64,000 nt of DNA, taken from the NCBI GenBank assembly GCA_937996235.1, contig CALKVK010000012.1, positions 1 through 64,000 of the forward strand, in the 5' to 3' direction. How positions within the stretch are numbered: position 1 is the first letter of the stretch; each line of letters opens with the position of its first letter. Shown one piece after another: positions 57,149-64,000 of this stretch. A program made the position numbers and the translations under genes. The stretch comes from an uncultured bacterium. GTDB taxonomy: Bacteria > Planctomycetota > JAJSAM01 > JAJVHW01. Under the pieces are notes generated by a model that was given only the letters and a program-made list of their open reading frames with translations, made no database searches and was not told where the DNA came from.

Positions 57149-60100
57149 CGCTCGATGAAGATCCGTTCCTGGTGGTAGCTGAGGTGCAGGGAGGAGTTGC
57201 GTCGCCAGCACTCGACGCGCAGGAGGTACGAGCCCTCCGGGAACCCTGCAGTGGGCGTCGGCCACGTGGCGCTCTCGTCGGCCGCGGGGTTCGCGTCCGT
57301 CGCGAGCAGCCCCCCCGCCGTCGGCCGCTTGCCGGGCACGGCCGGCGAGCCGTCGGCGCAGTGGAACCACGTGGTGCCGCTGTCCGGGCTGTAGATCAGG
57401 CGGTACTCGAGGTTGTTCTCGGGCTCCGACAGCGGCGAGCTCTGCGTGCGGCTGTAGTCCTTGCCGTCCCAGCGCTGCCACGCGGTGCGCCACTGCACGG
57501 TGATCGTCGCCGGGTCCACGAGCTGCGTCACCGCGGTCGGCGCGAGCACCTGCACGCGCGCGGAGAGCGCCATCGGCCGCGTGCGCGCCGGATCGCCGGC
57601 GCGGAAGTAGCCGTGGACCAGCGTGGCGATCGAGTAGCGCGCGATGAACGCGGAGCCCGAGGCCAGCGTGCGGTCGATGCCGTGCACGAGCTGGTAGCCG
57701 GTGCGCGTGCCCGTGGGGTTCGTGACCTGCAGCAGCGCCGAGCCGGTGGTGCCGCCCGAGTGGTTGAAGTACATGTCGAGCTGCTGCACGCCGTAGCGCG
57801 GGTAGTCGGTCGTGAACCCGAACTCGTCGCCCGTGCCGCCGTCGCCGCTCGCCGCGATCGAGAACGGGCGGCTGATGGGCGTCGTGCCCGGCAGCGGCAT
57901 GCGGAAGTCCTCGGAGACCTCGACGCCGACCGCGGTCAGGTTGCCGGTCGTGCCGTCGCGGCCCTGGTGGTGGAACGTCGCGCTGCTGGTGCCGGTGTTG
58001 AAGAACGACGTGCAGCCCTCCTGCTGCGTGCGGCGCTGCGCCTGGCGCAGCGTCGTCCCCGCGGGCAGGCCGACGGTGATGGCGTCGCGGGCGACGCGGC
58101 GGAACTCGCTCGACGCGGAGCCCGCCGGCAGGTTGCCCTTCGGCGCCGGCAGCGGATTCGGGACGGGCAGCGTGTCGGAGTACTCGTAGAGCGGCACGCG
58201 CCACGAGCCCGGGTACGCCGAGTCGGGGCACAGCTCGCCGATCCACGGCTTGCACCACCAGTACGTGCCGCTCGCGTTCGAGCGGACGAGCTTCACGCCC
58301 GTGCCCCAGGTCGCGGCCGCGTTCGTGATGGACTGCTCGTAGCCGGTCGCGCCGGGCGCGCCGAACGGGTCGCCGGCGACGGGGATGCTGTTGGCGTAGC
58401 CGTTCGCGGAGTCGTAGCCGATCTCGTTGCCGACGCCCATGTAGTAGTACGACCAGCCGGTCATGGACGTGTAGAGCGTCTCGGACTCCACGAGCCCCGC
58501 GCGCAGCACCTGGAAGAAGCGCGGCACGTCGATCTCGATGCGGCCCTTCCAGCCGTCGTCCGACGTGTTGCCGTTGTTCTTCAGGCGCGACGCGGAGAAG
58601 CCCGGCCACGAACCGATGGCGTTCGTGGACCCGTTCTGGAAGTCGTCGAAGTACCAGTTCGTCCCGTCGGGGAACGAGCTGCCGCCCGACTTCAGGTCGG
58701 CGTACGGGCAGTGCCGCGGGTCGCCCTGGAACTGGTAGCGCTCGGTGTACGGCACGGCCTCGCGGCTCGCCGCCCACCACGTGTACGTGCGGCTGATGTT
58801 CTGCGGCTCGTTGCGGCTCGTGGGCGGGTACATGACGCCCGTCGCGAACGCCGCGTCGTCGCTCGTCGTGTCGCCGCCGCTGCCGCTGCCGATGCGCGTC
58901 GTGATCGTGAGGCGCGTGTCGCTCGAGCCGAGCTGGTCGCGCGGGATCACGATCACCCAGCGCGCGGTGTTCTTCGGCACCGTGCCGAGCGCGTAGAGGT
59001 CGTTCGAGAACGAGTTCGCGGACTCCACGCTGCAGGGGATGTACTCCATGCCGTAGAGCCGCGCCCCCGAGGCGAGGCCGCGGTTGTTCACGAGCGGCGT
59101 CACGAGCGGCGAGTTGTGGAGCTCGAACACCGTGGCGCCGGGGACGCCCCCGACGGGCGGCTCGTAGCGCACGCGGGCGTACATCTCGTTCGCGAACGAC
59201 GGCGTGTACGGGCCCGTGCCGACGACCACCGGCGCGTTGTCCAGCGGCTCGTAGTCGTCGCGCGCGCCGTCGACCGGATCGAGGTCGGTGCCGCCGCGCA
59301 CGCACCCGATGCGCACGGTCGCGGAGCCCGACACCGCGTTGACGGAGCCCGTCAGGTCGAGGCCCGGGATCTCCACGATCACCGGCGCGTCGAGCGTCTC
59401 GGGGCCGCTGCTCGGGTCGGTCTTGTACGTGTAGACGCGCAGGCGCACGTCGTCGCTGTTCGCGGGGTTCGCGTCGTCGCGCGTGAAGCGCAGCTTCTCG
59501 GGGTGCGTCACGACGCGCACGTTCGGCCGCGTCGCGGGCTCGCGGGCGGCGTCGCTGTAGTTGCGCAGCGGCGGCATGGGGAGCAGCTCGCCGTGCAGGT
59601 TGATGAGGATCGCGTTGCGGTAGCGGTCGGGGTCGGTGTTCAGGCGCTCGAGGAAGATGCGCCACGTGGGCACGTCCGGGTCCTCGAGTCCGGCGGCGAC
59701 GCGCGCGTCGAAGAGCGCGAGCTCGTCCGGGTAGCGCATGGAGTGGTTGAACTGGTCCGCGAGCGAGTACGGCAGCGGGTTCAGCGTCGCGTCGAAGCCG
59801 TTGCGCACGACGCCGTCCACGTTCGCACGCCCCTGGACGCGCTCGGGCACGTAGTAGAACTCCGTCGCCGAGCCGGCCGGCATGCGTCCGGGGTAGAAGT
59901 ACGCGTAGGGCGTGGCGTCGGTCGAGACGTGCGTCTCGTTGAAGTACGGCGTGTACTCCGGGTCGCGGCCGAACGAGGTCTTCGTGATCCAGTGCGTGCG
60001 CAGCTCGAGGCCCGGGTTGCGCGCCATCACGTCGCGCAGCGACGCCTCGACGAAGGGCTTGAGGCTGCCCAGGTTCACCCACCAGCCGGGCACGTTCTCG

Positions 60101-60660
60101 AGCGCGAGCAGGTACACGTCGAAGACCTGCGTCGGGGGGTACGCCTCGGACAGCGTGCGCACCACGGTCGAGAGGTTCGCGATCTGCGCGCCGGGCGGGT
60201 CGTCCTCGTCGTAGCGGAAGACGCGCACCGTCACGATGCGCAGGTCGCGCGTGTCGATGCCGGTGAAGGGCCGCACCGAGATCTGCCGCGCGTAGCGCCA
60301 GCCGCCGCCCTCGAAGCGGTTGCCGCTGGCGGCGGAGTCCGCGGCGACGGGCACCGTCGCGCCGCCGACGACCTCGGTCTGGAGCGTCAGCGTGAACGAC
60401 CAGCGGCCCGCGTCGTCGAAGCGGTCGAGCTCGGACGCGTCGTCCGTGGCGCCCGATTCCGCCTCGGCCCGGATCTCCTCGAGGATCGCCTGCGCCTTCG
60501 CGAAGGCGAACACGTGGTCCTGGTTGCGCCGCGCGTGTTCGGTGGCCGTGGCCGTGTAGGTCGCCGAGATGAGCGCGACGACGGCGGCGATGCCGAGGCC
60601 GACGAGCACGTCCACGAGCGAGAGGCCGGCCTGACGCAGGGCCTTGTGTGCGCGCTGCAT
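57145..60660 (-). CDS. giant pseudopilin-like protein, 1171 aa
   Basis: A 1171-residue protein with a prepilin-like N-terminus. The leader ends at G12, followed by LSLVDVLVGLGIAAVVALI; the +5 residue is Asp rather than the usual Glu. The rest is a very long exposed region with Asn/Gly/Ser-rich beta segments, several Cys, Trp-rich stretches such as TNWYFDDFQNGSTNAIG, and a C-terminal domain ending ERIFIER. Standard minor pilins have 150-300 residues, so this carries an extra 800 or more residues of surface domain. That suggests an adhesin or tip protein displayed at a pilus end. The 1-nt overlap with the upstream PilX-like gene and ATGA overlap downstream keep it in one operon. Confidence 0.7.
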   Translation of the reverse strand: MQRAHKALRQAGLSLVDVLVGLGIAAVVALISATYTATATEHARRNQDHVFAFAKAQAILEEIRAEAESGATDDASELDRFDDAGRWSFTLTLQTEVVGGATVPVAADSAASGNRFEGGGWRYARQISVRPFTGIDTRDLRIVTVRVFRYDEDDPPGAQIANLSTVVRTLSEAYPPTQVFDVYLLALENVPGWWVNLGSLKPFVEASLRDVMARNPGLELRTHWITKTSFGRDPEYTPYFNETHVSTDATPYAYFYPGRMPAGSATEFYYVPERVQGRANVDGVVRNGFDATLNPLPYSLADQFNHSMRYPDELALFDARVAAGLEDPDVPTWRIFLERLNTDPDRYRNAILINLHGELLPMPPLRNYSDAAREPATRPNVRVVTHPEKLRFTRDDANPANSDDVRLRVYTYKTDPSSGPETLDAPVIVEIPGLDLTGSVNAVSGSATVRIGCVRGGTDLDPVDGARDDYEPLDNAPVVVGTGPYTPSFANEMYARVRYEPPVGGVPGATVFELHNSPLVTPLVNNRGLASGARLYGMEYIPCSVESANSFSNDLYALGTVPKNTARWVIVIPRDQLGSSDTRLTITTRIGSGSGGDTTSDDAAFATGVMYPPTSRNEPQNISRTYTWWAASREAVPYTERYQFQGDPRHCPYADLKSGGSSFPDGTNWYFDDFQNGSTNAIGSWPGFSASRLKNNGNTSDDGWKGRIEIDVPRFFQVLRAGLVESETLYTSMTGWSYYYMGVGNEIGYDSANGYANSIPVAGDPFGAPGATGYEQSITNAAATWGTGVKLVRSNASGTYWWCKPWIGELCPDSAYPGSWRVPLYEYSDTLPVPNPLPAPKGNLPAGSASSEFRRVARDAITVGLPAGTTLRQAQRRTQQEGCTSFFNTGTSSATFHHQGRDGTTGNLTAVGVEVSEDFRMPLPGTTPISRPFSIAASGDGGTGDEFGFTTDYPRYGVQQLDMYFNHSGGTTGSALLQVTNPTGTRTGYQLVHGIDRTLASGSAFIARYSIATLVHGYFRAGDPARTRPMALSARVQVLAPTAVTQLVDPATITVQWRTAWQRWDGKDYSRTQSSPLSEPENNLEYRLIYSPDSGTTWFHCADGSPAVPGKRPTAGGLLATDANPAADESATWPTPTAGFPEGSYLLRVECWRRNSSLHLSYHQERIFIER

Positions 60661-61874
60661 CAGCGCACCTCCGGGATCGCCTCGCCGCCCACGCCGGTCG
60701 AGTCGAGCCGCCGGATGCCGCGGGAGAGGCGGTAGGGACCGATGTTGCCGTTCAGGAGGCTCGTGACCGACGCGTCGAACTGCAGCTCGGAGATGTCGCC
60801 GGCGCCGCTGACGTTCACGCTGCCGAGCACGATCACCGTGCCGCGCACGAGCGACGGCGCGGCCTGCGTGTAGTTGCCGGTCACGTAGATCACGCCGGTG
60901 AAGAACGAGTTGTTGCCCGACGCGAGCGTCAGGTCGCCGTTCACGATCACCAGGCCCGTGCCGACGAGCGGTGCGGCCGACGTCACGGTCACGTCGCCCT
61001 CGGCGAAGACGACCGCGAAGTCGGGGAGCGGCGAGGGGATCGCCTCACCGGGCTCGAGGCGCACCGTGGCCATGTCGCGCAGATCGCCCTGCGTCGAGCC
61101 GAAGACGCCGGCCCAGCTCGCGTCGAAGTCCGGGATGCCGGCCTGCGCGTAGTCCGCGGTGATCTGCGAGCCGCCCGTGCTCGCGGGTCCCGATCCCGTC
61201 GGGTAGAGGATGCCCGTCGCGTGCGAGGCGAGGATGCGCGCGTTGGTGCCCGCCGTGACCGCAGAGCCCGTCGCGCAGCAGAGCGCGGCGTCGCCCGGCG
61301 GCACGATCGCGAGCTGGCGGATCTCCGTCGTCGCGACGGCGCCCGCGATGCGGTAGTTCGGCTCCTGGTACCACGGCAGGAGCGGATCGACCTGTCGGTA
61401 GACGATGCCGTGCGCCTCGAGCAGCCACACGGTGCCCGCGCCGGGCTGGCCGCGCAGCGCCGAGAGGTCCGAGACGCCCTCGCCCGAGTCGGCGGTGCCG
61501 TTGCCGTCCTTGTCGACCCAGCGGCGCACCTCGTAGCGGCCGACGAAGCCGGGCGCGATGTCGAACTCGCGCACGAGCCCGATCCACGGCTCGTCCGTTT
61601 CGTTCACCGGCGGCGACGCCGCGAGGTCGAGCTGCGGATCGAACACGGCCACGGGCTGGTTCGGCTGGCGCCGGAACCACGCGAACGCGTCGATCAGGCC
61701 GGCGCGGGCGATGTCCACCGCCTGCGCCTCCTGGCGGAACGTGGTCTCCACCTGGGAGCTCGTCGCGCGCAGCGTACCCGTGCCGGCGGCGACGAGACCA
61801 CCCACGACGGCGAGCGCCACGATGCTCCAGATGAGCGTCGTGCCCGACTCGCGGCGGCGGCGTGGTGCATGCAT
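60660..61874 (-). CDS. PilX-like minor pilin/secretion protein
   Basis: A 404-residue protein with basic leader (MHAPRRRRESG), hydrophobic helix TTLIWSIVALAVVGGLVAAG and a long external region. The +5 residue is Trp, so cleavage and Glu5-type packing differ from major pilins, as in PilX-like proteins. The middle contains RRWVDKDGNGTADSGEG, a dockerin/EF-like DxDxDG segment that could bind calcium. The C-terminal part is rich in Val/Thr/Gly beta strands with repeated short turns. GAGG lies 6 nt before the ATG. It begins the three-gene pilin operon; a 195-bp gap separates it from the TPR gene. Confidence 0.7.
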   Translation of the reverse strand: MHAPRRRRESGTTLIWSIVALAVVGGLVAAGTGTLRATSSQVETTFRQEAQAVDIARAGLIDAFAWFRRQPNQPVAVFDPQLDLAASPPVNETDEPWIGLVREFDIAPGFVGRYEVRRWVDKDGNGTADSGEGVSDLSALRGQPGAGTVWLLEAHGIVYRQVDPLLPWYQEPNYRIAGAVATTEIRQLAIVPPGDAALCCATGSAVTAGTNARILASHATGILYPTGSGPASTGGSQITADYAQAGIPDFDASWAGVFGSTQGDLRDMATVRLEPGEAIPSPLPDFAVVFAEGDVTVTSAAPLVGTGLVIVNGDLTLASGNNSFFTGVIYVTGNYTQAAPSLVRGTVIVLGSVNVSGAGDISELQFDASVTSLLNGNIGPYRLSRGIRRLDSTGVGGEAIPEVR

Positions 61875-62045
61875 GATCGTCCTCGCAGCGCGTGCCGGGA
61901 GCGCCCCGGCGAGCCCGGGAGCGTCCGGGCCCTCCCCTCCGGCATCGGGTCTCCGGCGTCGCCACGTGAGGGGCGACGCGCGGGGAAATGCCGCGGGCGG
62001 TCCCCGTCCGCCGCCGGGCGGGCGGCCGCCGCGCGCCCCGGGAGG

Positions 62046-62085
62046 CCCGTCAGTTGCGCTCGAGCCCCGTCAGTTGCGCTCGAGC
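62046..62085. repeat. 20-bp perfect tandem duplication over a stop codon
   Basis: Two adjacent identical copies of cccgtcagttgcgctcgagc. The TPR gene's last codons (LLERN) and its stop lie in the right-hand copy (62066-62085). The left-hand copy is beyond the stop and contains a second, out-of-frame 'LERN-stop' remnant. A 20-bp insertion is not a multiple of three, so it is tolerated only because it falls after the stop codon. Confidence 0.9.
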
Positions 62086-64000
62086 AGGGCGCGCGCGCGC
62101 GCGGAGAGCGCGTCGTCGCGCGAGAGGCCGAGCGCCGCGCGCGCCACGGAGCGGGCGTCGTCGTCGCGGCCGAGGTCCGCGAGCGTCTCGGCGCGCTCCA
62201 CCGCGGCGAGCGCGCGCGCGCGCAGCGCGTCGGCGCCCGGCCGCCCGGCCAGCAGCTCGTCGGCGCGCGTCCAGCTCGCGACCGCCTCGGCGAGCAGGCC
62301 CGAGGCGCGCTCGCAGAAGGCGCGCGTGTCCCAGTAGCTCGGCTCCCCGGGCCGCGCCTCCGTCGCGAAGCGCGCGTAGCGCAGCGCCGTCGGGGAGCGC
62401 GGGGAGCCCTGCGCGATGCACCATGCCGCGTTGTTCGCGGCGGCGTGGAGCGACGCGTCGAGCTCGAGCGCGCGCACGAACTGCGTGGCGGCGAGCTCGA
62501 CGCGCCCGGAGTGCAGCTCGACGAGACCCAGCACGAAGCGCACGCGCGGTTCGTCGCGGCGGTCGAGCGGCGTCGTGGGACGGTCGTCGACCCACGCGCC
62601 CGTGAGGTCGCGGCAGACGGCGCGCGCCTCGTCCATGCGCCCGAGGTCGGCGAGGGCCTCGGCCTGCACGAGCCGTGCGGCGTGACGTGCCGTGCCGTCC
62701 ACGCGCGCATCGGCGAGCACGGTCGCGCACGCCTCGAGCGCGTCCTCGGGACGCTGCACCAGCTTCACGAGCACGTCGGCGCGGAGCGCGCGCGCGAGCG
62801 GCTGCGTGCGCTCCCCCGCCTGCGCGACCGCGCGGTCGGCGGCGGCGAGGGCGTCGTCGCGCCGGCCGAGGTCGCCGAGCAGCGCCACGAGCTGCGACTG
62901 CGCCTCGACGTCGTCCGGGTCGCGGGCCGCGGCCGCCGTCGCGTTCTCGACGGCGAGCGCGACGAGCTCGGGTCGGCGCGCCAGCGAGCGCGTGAGCACG
63001 TGCGCGGCGCGCGCCTGCTGCGGACGCTGCGCGATGCGCGCCCCCACGAACGCCACGGCGGCCCGCGCGTCCCCGCTGCGCACCAGCGCCTCGGCGTAGC
63101 CGAGCAGCGCGAGCTCGTCGGAGGCGTCCTCGGCCGCCGCACGCAGGATCTCGAGCGCGCGCGGGAGCTCGCCCGTCTGCAGCTCGACGAGACCGCGCAG
63201 CGTCGCCGCGCGCTCGACGGCGTCGCCCCGGCGGTCGAGCTCGTCGAGCTGCCGGCGCGCGCCCTCGAAGTCGCCGGCCTCGAAGCGCGCGGCGAGGGCG
63301 CGGCGCCGCAGCCCCGCGGCGAGCGCGGGATCCGCGGCGGCGAGCGCCGCCACGGCGACGTCGCCGGCCTCGCGCACGTCGCCGCGCGCGAGCAGCACGT
63401 CGACGAGGCGCTCCGCCGCGGGCACGAGCCCGGGGTCGCCGCGCAGCGCGTCGCGCAGGAGGCGCTCGGACCCCGCGCCTTCGCCCGCATCGACGGCCGC
63501 GAGGTAGAGGCGCTCGGCCACCGCGCGCCCGAGCGCGGCGCGTGCGCCCGGCAGCCACAGCGCGCGGCGCAGGAAGGGGACCGCCGCGGCGCGGCGTCCC
63601 GCGCGGAAGCACGCGTCGCCTGCCACGAACTGCACGTCGGCGTCCCACTGCAGGAGCTCCGCCGCACGCGTCAGCGGTCCCGTGGCCGCGTCGAATGCGC
63701 CGTCGGCGAAGAGCACGCGCCCCTCGAGATACGCGCCGAGGGCTTCGCCGCCGGCGTCGCCGAGCGCCTGCACCGCGGCGCGCGCCTCGGCGACACGCGA
63801 CGCCAGGTCGGGCTCCTCGAGGTCGGACCCGGTCAGGAGCACGACGAGCGCGCGCACGGCGGGGACGTCGCGGGCGTCGCGCCGCACCGCCGCGCGCAGC
63901 GCCGTGAGCGCGGCGCCGGGATGCCCCTCGCGCACGTGGCGGATCGCGACCGCGACCGGCGACGACCACACGTCGCCGCCCGCGTCCACGCCGCGCGAGG
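62070..64000 (-). CDS. large TPR-repeat protein (5' end outside window)
   Basis: At least 643 residues of helical tetratricopeptide-like repeats, Ala/Arg/Glu-rich throughout, with many A-A-x-x-x-P consensus turns (such as ERLVDVLLARGDVREAGDVA and GRVELAATQFVRALELDASLHAAANNAAWC). The reading frame stays open to the window edge. A GTG at 63989 is in frame but lacks a ribosome site, so the true start is probably further upstream. TPR proteins of this size assemble multiprotein complexes; its position upstream of the minor pilins suggests a role in the same secretion or pilus system. The extreme 3' end carries the 20-bp duplication. No signal peptide can be judged. Confidence 0.75.
   Translation of the reverse strand, partial: SRGVDAGGDVWSSPVAVAIRHVREGHPGAALTALRAAVRRDARDVPAVRALVVLLTGSDLEEPDLASRVAEARAAVQALGDAGGEALGAYLEGRVLFADGAFDAATGPLTRAAELLQWDADVQFVAGDACFRAGRRAAAVPFLRRALWLPGARAALGRAVAERLYLAAVDAGEGAGSERLLRDALRGDPGLVPAAERLVDVLLARGDVREAGDVAVAALAAADPALAAGLRRRALAARFEAGDFEGARRQLDELDRRGDAVERAATLRGLVELQTGELPRALEILRAAAEDASDELALLGYAEALVRSGDARAAVAFVGARIAQRPQQARAAHVLTRSLARRPELVALAVENATAAAARDPDDVEAQSQLVALLGDLGRRDDALAAADRAVAQAGERTQPLARALRADVLVKLVQRPEDALEACATVLADARVDGTARHAARLVQAEALADLGRMDEARAVCRDLTGAWVDDRPTTPLDRRDEPRVRFVLGLVELHSGRVELAATQFVRALELDASLHAAANNAAWCIAQGSPRSPTALRYARFATEARPGEPSYWDTRAFCERASGLLAEAVASWTRADELLAGRPGADALRARALAAVERAETLADLGRDDDARSVARAALGLSRDDALSARARALLERN

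Noticed and set aside
61875..62069. Promoter or terminator in the 195-bp gap between the TPR and PilX-like genes
   Set aside because: Several short GC-rich complementary stretches exist but none forms a convincing stem, and no TANNNT element is well placed.
62050..63969. An alternative TPR reading frame on the minus strand ending at 62050
   Set aside because: It is a different frame rich in Arg/Gly. The frame ending at 62070 has proper TPR helices, and the second stop arises from the 20-bp duplication.

Overview
The window is a gene-dense stretch of a very G+C-rich (about 70% by eye) bacterial chromosome. Coding genes fill almost everything, most gaps are under 200 bp, and no gap without a gene exceeds 300 bp. 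No rRNA, tRNA, CRISPR array or insertion sequence was seen. The mix of paired DUF1800/DUF1501 proteins, a fused GT3-GT35 glycogen protein, a sulfatase-like tail protein, oversized pseudopilins, many lipoproteins and several ECF sigma/anti-sigma sets is most like a Planctomycetota lineage. A myxobacterial-type genome is the main alternative. This placement is inference from gene content only.

Left part (1-31 kb), mainly housekeeping and envelope genes: two small Cys-rich proteins, one with an 18-bp tandem repeat; bifunctional FtcD; a pair of TPR/gluzincin-like secreted paralogues with degenerate HExxH motifs; a YjdF-type membrane protein; an HNH nuclease-like protein; a Mo/Fe-S/NrfD oxidoreductase in which the ferredoxin and membrane subunits are fused; a DUF442-type phosphatase lipoprotein; aconitase; an RmlC-like cupin; exonuclease III; gamma carbonic anhydrase; an ECF sigma factor with a membrane thioredoxin partner; a vWA lipoprotein; an RraB-like protein; a secreted sugar dehydrogenase; a DUF1800/DUF1501 pair; dihydroorotase; and a DUF2934 protein with a histone H1-like tail.

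Middle part (31-56 kb), alpha-glucan metabolism interleaved with an amide-ligase system. A leftward operon (39.8 to 31.3 kb) encodes debranching enzyme, a GT4 glycosyltransferase, a GH57 enzyme and a 1390-residue fusion of GT3 glycogen synthase with GT35 alpha-glucan phosphorylase. All junctions are 4-nt overlaps. The ADP-glucose route (glgC, glgA) lies at 48.9-51.6 kb. Between and beside these are four ATP-grasp ligases (three of them paralogues), a GCS2-family carboxylate-amine ligase fused to CBS domains, an S51/cyanophycinase-like hydrolase and two alpha/beta-hydrolase esterases. Several share divergent promoters with each other or with glgC. This is the best candidate for an undescribed system: a small peptide or amide metabolite made by ATP-grasp/GCS2 ligases, trimmed by a peptidase and esterases, and wired into glycogen storage. 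A second ECF sigma/anti-sigma operon sits inside the region.

Right part (56-64 kb): a leftward operon of type II secretion/type IV pilus-like minor pilins, including one of 1171 residues, with a large TPR protein upstream that runs off the window.

Regulation: many transcription units start just after a -10-like TANNNT hexamer, most often TAGCCT. In several cases the hexamer lies only 6-9 nt from the start codon and no Shine-Dalgarno is present, which suggests leaderless mRNAs. Three GAAC-N16/17-CGTC boxes look like ECF sigma promoters.
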